Numbered from the stretch's first letter, positions 43,220 through 51,782 are shown. The stretch is 64,000 bases of DNA from Bacteroidota bacterium (GCA_018266915.1 JAFDZM010000061.1:36594-100593), one strand, 5' to 3'. Notes: generated from the letters alone by a model not told the origin. Numbers and translations: made by a program.

Positions 43220-44475
43220 TGCTTGTTTTCAAATTTGGAGGCGCATCGGTAAAGGATGCTGCGGGAGTGATCAACCTCTCAAACATTATAAAAAAGTACG
43301 CAGGCCAACAATTGCTGATCGTAGTTTCGGCGATGGGTAAAACCACCAATGCGCTGGAGAAACTGACCAAAGCTTATATCAATGGTTCTGATGACTTGCA
43401 CACCGTTTTTGATGAGATCAAAGACTATCATTTCAACATCGTCACTGAGCTTTTTGCTCCGAATCATCCTGTTTTTAATGAAGTAGCAAATACCTTTGTA
43501 GAGATCGACTGGATGATAGAAGACGAGCCGCACGCCGACCATGATTTTATCTATGATCAGATCGTATCTATTGGTGAACTTGTGTCGACGCGGATTGTTG
43601 CCGCTTATTTAAATCAAACGGGTATTAAAACCCAATGGCTGGACGTACGTGGTTATGTACATACTGATAACAACTACCGCGAAGGCAATGTAAACTGGGA
43701 GAAAACCAGGACCAGCATCAGCCAGGAAATACCGGCTGTGCTTGACAAGAATATCGTGGTAACGCAAGGCTTTTTAGGTGGGACATCTGAAAATTTCACT
43801 ACTACTTTAGGTCGAGAGGGCTCAGATTATACTGCTTCTATTTTTGCATCATGTTTGAATGCCGAATCCGTTACTACATGGAAAGATGTTCCGGGTATTT
43901 TGAATGCCGATCCAAAACATTTTACTGATACCGTTAAATTTAATGAGCTCAGCTACGCCGAAGCTATCGAAATGACCTACTATGGTGCAAGTGTGATCCA
44001 CCCCAAAACCATAAAGCCATTGCAGAATGCCAAAATACCTTTGCTGGTAAAATCATTTAATGATCCCTCAGCAGAGGGTACCATCATCAAAGAATCAGCT
44101 GAGATGCATTTTGATAAGCCGGTGATCATCCTTAAACAAAACCAGGTATTGCTTTCCATATCTGCCCGTGATTATTCTTTTATATCAGAAGTTCATTTGA
44201 GCGAAATATTTAAATTATTTGCGCAGAACAATATCAAAGCTAATGTGATGCAGACCTCGGCTCTAAGTTTCAGCGTATGTTTCGACTTGAACCAGGAGCG
44301 TTTTGAAAAACTTTTATCAAGCTTTAGCCAGGATTTTAAGGTGAGATATAACAGTGAACTTACCCTGATCACCGTAAGACACTATAAGCTATACGATTTG
44401 AAAGGATTGGTAGAAAATCGTTCTATATTACTTGAGCAGGTGAGCCGGAACACTGCCCAAATGGTAGTTAAATAA
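43219..44475 (+). CDS. Aspartate kinase
   Basis: A 418-residue monofunctional aspartokinase. It starts LVFKFGGASVKDAAGVINL, with the KFGGxS nucleotide-binding start; DLHTVFDEIKDYH, VVTQGFLGGTSENFTTTLGREGSDYTASIFA, WKDVPGILNADPK and MTYYGASVIHPKTIKPL are conserved. Two C-terminal ACT domains (VILKQNQVLLSISARDYSF onwards) could bind regulatory amino acids. It makes aspartyl phosphate, the first step to lysine, threonine and methionine. No homoserine dehydrogenase domain is fused. Confidence 0.93.
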   Translation: MLVFKFGGASVKDAAGVINLSNIIKKYAGQQLLIVVSAMGKTTNALEKLTKAYINGSDDLHTVFDEIKDYHFNIVTELFAPNHPVFNEVANTFVEIDWMIEDEPHADHDFIYDQIVSIGELVSTRIVAAYLNQTGIKTQWLDVRGYVHTDNNYREGNVNWEKTRTSISQEIPAVLDKNIVVTQGFLGGTSENFTTTLGREGSDYTASIFASCLNAESVTTWKDVPGILNADPKHFTDTVKFNELSYAEAIEMTYYGASVIHPKTIKPLQNAKIPLLVKSFNDPSAEGTIIKESAEMHFDKPVIILKQNQVLLSISARDYSFISEVHLSEIFKLFAQNNIKANVMQTSALSFSVCFDLNQERFEKLLSSFSQDFKVRYNSELTLITVRHYKLYDLKGLVENRSILLEQVSRNTAQMVVK

Positions 44476-44492
44476 CAAATAATTTACTTATA

Positions 44493-44518
44493 TTAAATAA
44501 CTTATATAAGTTATTTAA
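44493..44518. terminator. Perfect 26-bp palindrome between convergent genes
   Basis: The left half TTAAATAACTTAT at 44493-44505 is exactly complementary to 44506-44518. It lies between the aspartate kinase stop and the DUF92 gene stop, and includes the latter's stop codon. It may act as a bidirectional terminator, though the stem is AT-rich and has no loop beyond the centre. Confidence 0.55.
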
Positions 44519-45258
44519 ATAAATAGATAAATCAATCCAGCAAACACAGCTGCAATAAAAGTATTCAAAAAATTAACGCCATTATTTGTCAGCAGGCGCT
44601 TTCTTTCCAGCAAAGCACCTAAAATGGAGTCGGATAGGTTACCAATAGTGCCAGCTAATATTATGATCCAGAAGCCCCGATGCCATCCCATGCTAAGCGC
44701 ATAAATCAAAGCAATAATTGCAGATCCAATTACACCTATGAAAGTCCCTTCAAGGCTGACTACCCCATCCAGGCCCTTTGCATCTTTCTTCCACGAAATG
44801 ATATTATAGAACCGCCTGCCATAGACCATACCCAACTCTGACGACAAAGTATCAGCTATAGCGGATGACAAACTTGCGGCCATCATGAAATTATATAATT
44901 GTGCTTTTTCAGGGAAAAAATAGCTTAATGCTCCTATCAGGCCTGCCACTCCACCATTGGCAAATACCTGCCCGGCATCTCTTTTTGTGGATTGATCATG
45001 TGTTACTTTAATTGAAGTTTTCTCTTTTTTCTTCCAGATAGTGGCAACAGTTCCCAGTATAAAAAATGTAGCCAACATTGATACACCGGTATATCCGGGA
45101 CCTAAAAATATGAGAATAGCGATTATCGCTCCCATCAAAGCGCCGCCGAAAGTTAACTTCCTCGTCGCAATGCTTACAGCTACAATTGCAATCAACACTA
45201 AAATAAATGGCAGGGAACGATAAATGACCGGCATGTATATGATTAAAACTGCATCCAA
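44515..45258 (-). CDS. DUF92/TMEM19-like membrane protein
   Basis: A 247-residue protein with about six hydrophobic segments: LTFGGALMGAIIAILIFLGPGYTGVSMLATFFILGT, RDAGQVFANGGVAGLIGALSYFFPEKAQLYNFMMAASLSSAIADTLSSELGMVYGR, and GFWIIILAGTIGNLSDSILGALLERK, which are the DUF92 signatures. Plant and cyanobacterial relatives (VTE6) phosphorylate phytyl phosphate; a polyprenyl-phosphate kinase role is a hypothesis. The start may be the ATG at 45234 rather than 45258. Confidence 0.85.
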   Translation of the reverse strand: MDAVLIIYMPVIYRSLPFILVLIAIVAVSIATRKLTFGGALMGAIIAILIFLGPGYTGVSMLATFFILGTVATIWKKKEKTSIKVTHDQSTKRDAGQVFANGGVAGLIGALSYFFPEKAQLYNFMMAASLSSAIADTLSSELGMVYGRRFYNIISWKKDAKGLDGVVSLEGTFIGVIGSAIIALIYALSMGWHRGFWIIILAGTIGNLSDSILGALLERKRLLTNNGVNFLNTFIAAVFAGLIYLFI

Positions 45259-45271
45259 TTACGTTAATAGG

Positions 45272-45301
45272 TTTACAGAATTAAAATTTATTTTACATTT
45301 G
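45272..45301 (+). promoter_or_regulatory. Candidate promoter before the small membrane protein gene
   Basis: TTTA at 45272-45275 and TACATTTG at 45294-45301, spaced by 18 bases, resemble the Bacteroidota -33 and -7 boxes. The ATG at 45315 follows after 13 bases. Confidence 0.5.
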
Positions 45302-45314
45302 TAGCAAACTTTAA

Positions 45315-45548
45315 ATGATGAAAAAGATCAGCATATTACTTATTATCATAGGCGTAGCGGTAATCTTCTATTGCCTCTATTTTTTCCACCCATTACTGAA
45401 TGCAGCCGATTCTGACACCATGAGCGTAAATCCGTCCGGTGTAAGATCACCACAATGGCCTTTATTTATAGGTATCCTTACCACCTTTGTGGGTATTTGC
45501 TTCTATTTCATTGGTGTTGGCGAAGAAAAAAAGAAAGCCGGAAAATAA
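45315..45548 (+). CDS. Small two-TM membrane protein
   Basis: A 77-residue protein with two hydrophobic segments (ISILLIIIGVAVIFYCLYFF and PLFIGILTTFVGICFYFIGVG) around a polar loop, ending in Lys-rich EEKKKAGK. No family recognised. It has its own promoter-like boxes upstream and terminator downstream, so it is a single-gene transcript. Confidence 0.7.
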   Translation: MMKKISILLIIIGVAVIFYCLYFFHPLLNAADSDTMSVNPSGVRSPQWPLFIGILTTFVGICFYFIGVGEEKKKAGK

Positions 45549-45571
45549 TTAGAGAATATTCTGTTCACATA

Positions 45572-45603
45572 AAAGGGATATAGCCGACTGGTTATATCCC
45601 TTT
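45572..45603. terminator. Bidirectional terminator hairpin
   Basis: Perfect 11-bp stem AAAGGGATATA (45572-45582) with 45593-45603, ten-base loop, then CTTTTTATAG on the plus side. Placed between two convergent genes. Confidence 0.85.
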
Positions 45604-45625
45604 CTTTTTATAGTTGCAGAATAGA

Positions 45626-46108
45626 TTATTTCTTGTGCATATGCCCTATTAAATAACCTATTATAAACATCAGCACAATAAGGCCCCACCATATGTATTG
45701 CAGCATTTGCATCCTCTCGATCTTCTTCTGAAGATCTCTTCGCTCCGATTCGGCAGATAGTTTAAGATTTTGCAGACGCATATTCTGCTGTTGCAGTTTG
45801 GCCAATGTTCCTCCTACTTCAACCGGCTTTTCTTTCTCAGTTTTATATTGTTTGGTAAAACCGCCCTGTTTCAAAAATTTCTCGCCCTTGGGTTTCAGGA
45901 TCAGTTTATCGGGTAGCTCATAGTCGCCATGCTTTCCCGATTCAGCTATCAAGCCTTCTCGCAATAATATTTGTACCATAGCAAAGGCTGTTGCTTCATC
46001 CTGGTCAAACAGTTGCATTAGCTGAGGCCTGGTCAGGCTGTCCGGAATACCGAAGGCTTCCAGCACTGCATCCAGCATTTCGCACTCAAATTCATTCAGT
46101 TCAGTCAT
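45626..46108 (-). CDS. Winged-helix-like protein with coiled coil and C-terminal TM
   Basis: About 160 residues from the ATG at 46108 (alternative ATG at 46114). The first 85 residues (FECEMLDAVLEAFGIPDSLTRPQLMQLFDQDEATAFAMVQILLREGLIAESGKHGDYELPDKLILKPKGEKFL) look like a winged-helix module. A coiled coil (LQQQNMRLQNLKLSAESERRDLQKKIERMQML) and one membrane segment (IWWGLIVLMFIIGYLIGHM) follow. A membrane-anchored regulator or scaffold is possible; no family name is assigned. Confidence 0.7.
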   Translation of the reverse strand: MTELNEFECEMLDAVLEAFGIPDSLTRPQLMQLFDQDEATAFAMVQILLREGLIAESGKHGDYELPDKLILKPKGEKFLKQGGFTKQYKTEKEKPVEVGGTLAKLQQQNMRLQNLKLSAESERRDLQKKIERMQMLQYIWWGLIVLMFIIGYLIGHMHKK

Positions 46109-46296
46109 ACGCACAAATTTGGTTATAAAACTTTAACAAGACAACGGCCAAATAACCACTCAGATCATAAAAGGTTCTTCTCGTAGATTTATTTCATCCC
46201 TGATTTGATGAAAAGTAAGCACCAACTATTTCGAAGTGTGAAGGGAGCTTTCAGTAGTCTCTGGAAATTGCTGCGGAAAGCTAAAAAACATCTTGA

Positions 46297-46345
46297 AGTG
46301 TTCACGTTCACAACGCCGTGAACGCTCGTGAACACCGTGAACACT
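46297..46345. repeat. Nested GTGAAC inverted repeats
   Basis: Five GTTCAC/GTGAAC hexamers lie within 49 bases: two GTTCAC at 46300-46305 and 46306-46311, then three GTGAAC at 46318-46323, 46328-46333 and 46337-46342. The ends AGTGTTCACG (46297-46306) and CGTGAACACT (46336-46345) are exact complements. The whole could form a cruciform. It sits just before a decayed gene in a gene-poor stretch. Confidence 0.7.
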
Positions 46346-46592
46346 GTATCGTCCGGAAATAGGTTTACCTTTCAACCCTCTGAAAAGCAATTCATGATCA
46401 ACTACCGCATAGTGGGGCTGGACCAGCTTTTAGCTCAAATGAAAGCAAGCGTAACGCTGCCGGTTGACGGCGTTAAAAAAGACAAACCATGGTAATTTTG
46501 TACACGTAATGGATCCGGAAGGCAATAAGATCGAATTATGGGAGCCCAATGACGTGGAATTTGTCGAGACGGGCACAGTTACCACCAAATAA
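46346..46592 (+). pseudogene. Decayed VOC/glyoxalase-family gene (C-terminal remnant)
   Basis: One frame reads FMINYRIVGLDQLLAQMKASVTLPVDGVKKDKPW then stops at 46493-46495; the next frame continues NFVHVMDPEGNKIELWEPNDVEFVE to TAA at 46590. Together they give the second half of a VOC (glyoxalase/bleomycin resistance) domain, with the MDPEGNKIELWEP metal-ligand glutamate. The N-terminal half is missing and a one-base shift breaks the frame near 46490. The 530-base stretch between 46115 and 46642 has no intact gene. Confidence 0.8.
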
Positions 46593-46642
46593 GAGTACCG
46601 TCATATCGAGTGTTTTTGTCTATTGTGTCACATCAATGATCC

Positions 46643-47800
46643 CTACAAATACGACAGCCACCACTGCCTATGTGTGCGTTTATAATTACCATACCATTTG
46701 CAGGGGTAATAAAATGCAGCCACCACAAATAGCCAGAAAAGATAAACAGCCCATAAAGGGAAGCCAAAGCCTTGCGCCTGCCACACAAATGGGTTTCCAT
46801 CCGATTTAAACGGAAGGCCCTTCAATGCGATCAATACAATATTCATAAGCCTAAGCAGGGATAAATGCCCTATAAAATAGAAGTAAGGCACATTGCCATA
46901 AACTTCGAAGAAGGCGGTTACCCGGTTATTAAGCTTTTCCACAAGGGCCAGCAGGATAATAACCGGCCCTAATGTCATAGAGAAAAAGAGCAGTGAAGGC
47001 GTTTGTTTAGTTGTGTTGAGAAAAGATAATAATGTATGGGCCGTATTCCGCTGTACGGACCAGGGAGCCGGGTCGCCATAATGGTTGATTAGGCGCACTA
47101 CAATAAACAGGCAAATGAATGAAAAACCGCAAACCAATAACACCCGTTGCCTTTTGCCGGGATCGGTCCCGGTTTGATACAGTTTACCAGAAACATAGCC
47201 CAAAAGCAGTGCGCCTGTCCAGGGGATAACCGCATACAATTCGGCAACCGCCCTGCTGCTGCTTAGCGGCATAACCGATCCTGCAGCAGTCAGAAAAACA
47301 GTGCTTAAAGTACCGGCTATTCCATTTTGAGGAAGCTGCACATAATCCAGTGCATTGTGACCGAATATAATGAGCAATGCTATTACAGCGATTACTGCCC
47401 GCGGCGCACTGATCAGCAGTGCCAGGATGATCATTCCAAATCCAATGGCCCATAACACTTCCAGCACCAACATATGGTATTGAAGGTTCAGACTGAAAAG
47501 GAAGCTGATAATCAGCGCGTCGGAGAGGATAAGCCAGGCCCCTCTTTTAAGCAGGAAGAGACTAAGTTCTCTTTTTGTTCTGAGTTGTCCCGCCAGGAAT
47601 GCTGATACACCGCTAAGGAATACGAATGTAGGCGCACAATAATGCGTTATCCACCGTGTGAAAAACAGGATCACTGTTGTGGTTTGCATGTTCAGCGGCG
47701 AGGGCCCGGGATAATGCAGGAAGTCGCGCGAATGGTCAAGCGTCATAATAACCATGATCAGGCCGCGAATAATGTCGATAGCGTGGATGCGTTCTTTCAT
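46643..47800 (-). CDS. DUF1624/heparan-alpha-glucosaminide N-acetyltransferase-like membrane protein
   Basis: About 385 residues from the ATG at 47800; a TTG further upstream (47824) would add eight residues. A polytopic membrane protein with about ten hydrophobic segments. RIHAIDIIRGLIMVIMTLDHSRDFLH is the typical start, with the acceptor histidine and arginine, followed by APTFVFLSGVSAFLAGQL. This is the YeiB/DUF1624 branch that acetylates sugars or transports acyl groups. It is a second member of this fold in the window after the protein at 13478. It lies in a possibly acquired stretch. Confidence 0.78.
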   Translation of the reverse strand: MKERIHAIDIIRGLIMVIMTLDHSRDFLHYPGPSPLNMQTTTVILFFTRWITHYCAPTFVFLSGVSAFLAGQLRTKRELSLFLLKRGAWLILSDALIISFLFSLNLQYHMLVLEVLWAIGFGMIILALLISAPRAVIAVIALLIIFGHNALDYVQLPQNGIAGTLSTVFLTAAGSVMPLSSSRAVAELYAVIPWTGALLLGYVSGKLYQTGTDPGKRQRVLLVCGFSFICLFIVVRLINHYGDPAPWSVQRNTAHTLLSFLNTTKQTPSLLFFSMTLGPVIILLALVEKLNNRVTAFFEVYGNVPYFYFIGHLSLLRLMNIVLIALKGLPFKSDGNPFVWQAQGFGFPLWAVYLFWLFVVAAFYYPCKWYGNYKRTHRQWWLSYL

Positions 47801-47900
47801 CGGTTTAATGCTTACAATATACAATCAAAGGAGTTTTCCAAAGCCTGTTTTGTGTGAATTATTGTAAAACCCACTTAACATATCTTCCGTAAAAGTCTAT

Positions 47901-48173
47901 ATGCCAATTACATGGATAGACTTTGATGAATGTGTGAAAGATCGTATTGCGTATTACCAGCAGCAGTACGATCAGGCAACGCGCGTTTACCGGAAGCTAC
48001 TTAAAGAAGGTGGAAACAACCAGGAACAGCTTGTGGATATCTTGTCCATTCAGCAAATGATGGCGGATGAGCTTTGCAGGTTACGAAGGCTGCTCAACAA
48101 ATACGCTCCCCAACTCAAAACGGTAATCGCAAACAAATGGCTTACCGATATTAAACCAAACAGGCTGAATTAG
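47901..48173 (+). CDS. Small helical protein of unknown function
   Basis: A 90-residue, mostly alpha-helical protein: DFDECVKDRIAYYQQQYDQATRVYRKLLKEGGNNQEQLVDILSIQQMMADELCRLRRLLNKY. No membrane segment or signal. Family unknown. It precedes the direct-repeat-flanked peptidase E segment. Confidence 0.6.
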   Translation: MPITWIDFDECVKDRIAYYQQQYDQATRVYRKLLKEGGNNQEQLVDILSIQQMMADELCRLRRLLNKYAPQLKTVIANKWLTDIKPNRLN

Positions 48174-48236
48174 AACCTGCAAATACCAGAATTTGATACA
48201 ATTAAAAAACTCCCCTTATTTTCGCGAGAAGTGTAT

Positions 48237-48264
48237 GGGTTTTGTGATGGTACAAATCACAAAC
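48237..48264. repeat. Direct repeat copy 1 (28 bp) before peptidase E
   Basis: This unit has core TGATGGTACAAATC at 48245-48258 inside a GGGT...AAAC frame. The matching copy is at 49218-49245, with the same 14-base core at 49225-49238. The two flank the peptidase E gene in the same orientation. Confidence 0.7.
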
Positions 48265-48374
48265 AGACTTATCATAAAAGCAAATTATCCTTACCCCGCT
48301 CTGGCGTAAAAAACCTCCATTTTGTCTCAATTTGCCCTCAATTTTACCAGTTTCATGTGCTTATTTTTACGCTC

Positions 48375-49124
48375 ATGATAAAGTTATTATTAACGTCGTC
48401 AGGTATCACCAATAAAAGTATCCATGATTCGCTTGTTCAGCTCCTGGAGAAACCCATCAGTGAATCCAGCGCACTTTTTATACCGACAGGCGTATATCCT
48501 TTTGCCGGCGGCCCTAATTATGCCTGGTGGCCTATCGGCGGAGAAAAGAAATCTGCGCTCGTTGGACTTGGCTGGAAATCGATGGGCTTGCTGGAGATCA
48601 CCGCTCTTCCCAGCATCAATAAAGATACCTGGATATCTTCCGTTGTAGAAACTGACGCATTGCTGGTTTGGGGCGGCGATCCGCTTTACCTGGCCTACTG
48701 GTTTGAGCAATCAGGACTTGCAGCCGTCCTGACATCTTCAAACAAAAACCTAGTCTACATAGGTGTGAGTGCGGGAAGCATGGCTGCAAGTACTATTTTT
48801 GGTGAGACCTATAGTGCGCCCCGAGCCGGAAGTGGTACGCCGCTAACATTGGAAAATGTTGTATTCAATATAGATGGGCAAGAAATTAGCAAGGCATTTG
48901 TAACCGCCAAAGGCGCAGGCCTTGCCGATTTTGCTATCATACCGCATTTTAACAATCCTAACCATCCCGACGCCTGTGGACTAAATGCAGAGCAGTGGGC
49001 TACGAAGATTCCGGCACCAGTATATGCCATTGATGAACAAACGGCTATCAGTGTAGAGGCTGGCCAGGTTCAGGTTATTTCCGAAGGCGACTGGAAATTA
49101 TTCAATCGAGGCCAAATGCTATAA
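48375..49124 (+). CDS. pepE: Peptidase E (S51 alpha-aspartyl dipeptidase) family
   Basis: The ATG at 48375 starts a 249-residue protein; an ATG at 48231 would add 48 residues without homologous features. LLLTSSGITNKSIHDSL, ALFIPTGVYPFAGGP, and the nucleophile elbow YIGVSAGSMA (Ser about 132) match the S51 family. GLADFAIIPHFNNPNHP contributes the catalytic histidine area. The enzyme cleaves N-terminal aspartyl dipeptides in the cytosol. Imperfect 28-bp direct repeats lie on both sides, hinting at acquisition. Confidence 0.88.
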   Translation: MIKLLLTSSGITNKSIHDSLVQLLEKPISESSALFIPTGVYPFAGGPNYAWWPIGGEKKSALVGLGWKSMGLLEITALPSINKDTWISSVVETDALLVWGGDPLYLAYWFEQSGLAAVLTSSNKNLVYIGVSAGSMAASTIFGETYSAPRAGSGTPLTLENVVFNIDGQEISKAFVTAKGAGLADFAIIPHFNNPNHPDACGLNAEQWATKIPAPVYAIDEQTAISVEAGQVQVISEGDWKLFNRGQML

Positions 49125-49185
49125 GATCATTTCTTTAAGGTTTTTTTGTGAATTTGTTATAAGAACACGATACACAAAAATAAAA

Positions 49186-49215
49186 AGGGAGATAATCATA
49201 ATCAACTATCTCCTT
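49186..49215 (-). terminator. Hairpin resembling the tRNA-His terminator
   Basis: A stem of about nine pairs (49186-49194 with 49207-49215), read on the minus strand, is followed by TTTTT. No minus-strand gene precedes it. Its sequence resembles the terminator after tRNA-His at 51672-51705, with an ACCC block beside each. Confidence 0.55.
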
Positions 49216-49217
49216 AA

Positions 49218-49245
49218 GGGTCAATGATGGTACAAATCTCGAAAC
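49218..49245. repeat. Direct repeat copy 2 (28 bp) after peptidase E
   Basis: The exact 14-base core TGATGGTACAAATC is at 49225-49238. Read on the minus strand, it precedes the hairpin at 49186-49215 and contains a T-arm-like GTTTCGAGATTT segment. Confidence 0.7.
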
Positions 49246-49373
49246 GATTTATTGATTATTTAAGAAGATTAGCACCGATTTTATGAATGCGATCCGCAGG
49301 TATCCAACCACGATACCCGTCTGTTATTTTGGTGACGTACGGTAAATTAATACCTTTAACCAAATCTTTATTT

Positions 49374-51392
49374 ATGAATAAATTATACCGCCACATTTTG
49401 TCAACCGTATTTTTGATCATAGGGATCACTGTTAATGCGCAGGAAAAGCATTTTGTCGACGTCGCTGGTTTGGACCCGCACATAAAACCTGGAGATAATT
49501 TCTTCCGGTATGTAAACGGACGCTGGTATGATACCGCCAAAATCGCGAATGATCAATCGGGTGTGGGTTCTTATTCCTTTATGAATATCCCGCAAAAGAA
49601 GCTATTGCAAAACATCCTGGATAGTGTCTCAAACGCAAAAAATATAAAGGGCAGTATCGAACAGCAGGTTGGTGACTTCTACGAATCCGGCATGGATCTC
49701 GCGACGATTGAAAAACGCGGCTATCAGCCCATAAAATCTATACTAGACAGAATTAATGCGATCAACAGTACTGCATCGCTGTTAGGGTTTGTAGCAACTC
49801 AATTCAAATCCGGCAACCGATCTCTTCTCAGCTTCGGTGTCGGACCTGATAATAAAAACAGCGCGATCAATATTGCTCATGTCTATCAGGGTGGCATTGG
49901 CTTACTGGACCGGGATTACTATTTCAAAACAGATTCGGCTACCCTCCACGTCCAGCAAGCCTACCGGCAATATATCCGTACCTTGTTTCAACTAACGGGC
50001 AGTATAGGTGCTGAAGCTACCAGAGAGGCAATGATAGTTTATAGTATTGAAAAGCAGCTCGCCGCCTCTCATAAAACGAATATTGAGTTAAGAGATGTCG
50101 ACGCTAATTATCATAAATTGCCGGTTGTCTCGCTCGGCAAAACACAGCCCGAGTTAGGCTGGCAAACCTTACTTTCTTATTTAGGTGCAGCTACGGATTC
50201 AATCGACATGGCGCAAACTGCCTATTATGATAAGCTGGATACCCTGTTAAAGACTACGAGCCTTGATAAATGGAAGATTTATTTAAAGGCATTCACGCTG
50301 GAGAATTATGCAGAAACGCTAAGCAAGCCTTTTTTCGATGCCTCCTTTGAGTTTAACAAAGTCTTAACGGGGCAGGCTGTTCAAAAACCACGGAGGCAAA
50401 TCATGACGGAACAGGTCGATAATTACCTGGGAGAGGCTTTAGGGCAACTTTATGTCAAGCGTTATTTCAATGAGGCTGCAAAAAAACGGGTGCTGACTTT
50501 GGTTAATAACCTCCAGAAAGCATTTGAAAACAGGATCGATCACCTGGACTGGATGTCCGACAGTACCAAACAAAAGGCGAAGGAAAAATTGTATGCGATC
50601 ATAAAAAATATCGGTTACCCGGATAAATGGCGGGATTATTCAAAAGTGCAAATTAACCGGACCGCATATTTTGAGAACATCATCGCCCTCAACGAAAACG
50701 ATTACCGCTTTCAACTGGAGCAATTGAACAAACCGGTTGACAAAACGCAATGGGGTTTAGACCCTGCCACAGTTACTGCTTATTATAATCCGTCTGTTAA
50801 CAAAATTGTATTCCCGGCAGGTATTTTGCAATACCCCTATTTTGATTTTGCGGCTGACGATGCCATTATTTACGGTGGCATCGGGATGGTGATCGGTCAT
50901 GAGATGACCCATGCTTTTGATGATCAGGGAGCACGTTTTGATAAAGACGGGAATGTTAAAAATTGGTGGACAAAAGACGACTTTGAAAAGTTCAGGGCAA
51001 GAACCTCTCAACTGGCCGCTTTGTATAGTTCATTTACGGTGCTGGATACGGTGCATGTGAAGGGCGCTTTGACTTTGGGTGAAAATACCGCCGACAATGG
51101 TGGTATCGCAATCGCTTACGATGCATTCAAGATGACACAGCAGGGCAAGAGTTCTGAGAAAATTGATGGTTTTACGCCGGATCAGCGTTTCTTCCTTTCC
51201 ATTGCCAGGATATGGAGGGTAAAAACCAGGGATGAATTTTTGCGCAACTATGTGAACACCAATCCACATTCGCCTGCCATGTGGCGGGTGAATGGGCCTT
51301 TGATGAATTTCGAACCGTTTTACCGGGCTTTTGACGTGAAGCCCGGCGATAAGAATTATAAACCGGAGGGCCAGCGGGTACAAATCTGGTAA
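49374..51392 (+). CDS. M13-family metallopeptidase (neprilysin-like)
   Basis: The ATG at 49374 starts a 672-residue secreted protein with signal ILSTVFLIIGITVNAQ. The long N-terminal helical region (DPHIKPGDNFFRYVNGRWYDT) and the catalytic VIGHEMTHAFDDQG (zinc histidines about 509 and 513), GENTADNGG (third ligand) and YVNTNPHSPAMWRVNGPLMN identify M13. It is an extracytoplasmic oligopeptidase. It is not coupled to neighbours. Confidence 0.9.
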   Translation: MNKLYRHILSTVFLIIGITVNAQEKHFVDVAGLDPHIKPGDNFFRYVNGRWYDTAKIANDQSGVGSYSFMNIPQKKLLQNILDSVSNAKNIKGSIEQQVGDFYESGMDLATIEKRGYQPIKSILDRINAINSTASLLGFVATQFKSGNRSLLSFGVGPDNKNSAINIAHVYQGGIGLLDRDYYFKTDSATLHVQQAYRQYIRTLFQLTGSIGAEATREAMIVYSIEKQLAASHKTNIELRDVDANYHKLPVVSLGKTQPELGWQTLLSYLGAATDSIDMAQTAYYDKLDTLLKTTSLDKWKIYLKAFTLENYAETLSKPFFDASFEFNKVLTGQAVQKPRRQIMTEQVDNYLGEALGQLYVKRYFNEAAKKRVLTLVNNLQKAFENRIDHLDWMSDSTKQKAKEKLYAIIKNIGYPDKWRDYSKVQINRTAYFENIIALNENDYRFQLEQLNKPVDKTQWGLDPATVTAYYNPSVNKIVFPAGILQYPYFDFAADDAIIYGGIGMVIGHEMTHAFDDQGARFDKDGNVKNWWTKDDFEKFRARTSQLAALYSSFTVLDTVHVKGALTLGENTADNGGIAIAYDAFKMTQQGKSSEKIDGFTPDQRFFLSIARIWRVKTRDEFLRNYVNTNPHSPAMWRVNGPLMNFEPFYRAFDVKPGDKNYKPEGQRVQIW

Positions 51393-51671
51393 ACGCCAGT
51401 TCTACCCTACTTTTATTAAGATTTAAAATAACTCAAAAGTGTGAAAATATTGGACTTCTTATACCTGCTTGCCCAAACCTATCGTCCGCCTAATGAATGA
51501 CAATGCATTCCACCGCAGAGCAAATTGAACGCGAAAACAGTCCTATTGGGCATTTTGAGACTTTTACTCATTAAAAAATGGACCGGAAAATAAAAATTAA
51601 AAACATTGAACCGTTTTTAAGGATACAAAATAGAAGCATAAGGCACTAGCAGTAAACTATCTACAATAAAC
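51393..51671. other. Intergenic region with only a short putative peptide frame
   Basis: No gene of usual size is seen. A 25-codon frame at 51497-51574 (MTMHSTAEQIERENSPIGHFETF) looks like the beginning of a protein but ends in TAA at 51572. It may be a remnant of a lost gene. The rest is AT-rich and featureless up to the tRNA terminator. Confidence 0.5.
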
Positions 51672-51705
51672 AAAAAAGGAGACAATCAAAATTGATTATC
51701 TCCTT
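51672..51705 (-). terminator. Intrinsic terminator of tRNA-His
   Basis: Read on the minus strand, a 14-bp stem (one G-U) with a short loop is followed by TTTTT. It begins two bases beyond the tRNA 3' end. Confidence 0.85.
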
Positions 51706-51707
51706 CG

Positions 51708-51782
51708 GGTAAGCAATGGGGCTCGAACCCACGACCCCCAGAACCACAATCTGGTGCTCTAACCAACTGAGCTATGCCTACC
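51708..51782 (-). tRNA. tRNA-His (anticodon GTG)
   Basis: The minus-strand sequence starts with the extra G at position -1 (51782) and ends with C73 (51708), the pair that identifies tRNA-His. The acceptor stem GTAGGCA pairs with TGCTTAC (one G-T). The D-stem GCTC/GAGC, the anticodon stem CCAGA/TCTGG with loop TTGTGGT, and the T-arm GTGGG TTCGAGC CCCAT are complete. CCA is not encoded. It is followed by a strong terminator. Confidence 0.97.

Noticed and set aside
48231..48374. Longer start for peptidase E at 48231
   Set aside because: The extra 48 residues have no family similarity and overlap the direct repeat; the ATG at 48375 fits the family start.
49186..49270. A second tRNA gene or tRNA fragment on the minus strand
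   Set aside because: Only a T-arm-like segment is visible; no acceptor, D-arm or anticodon arm can be drawn.
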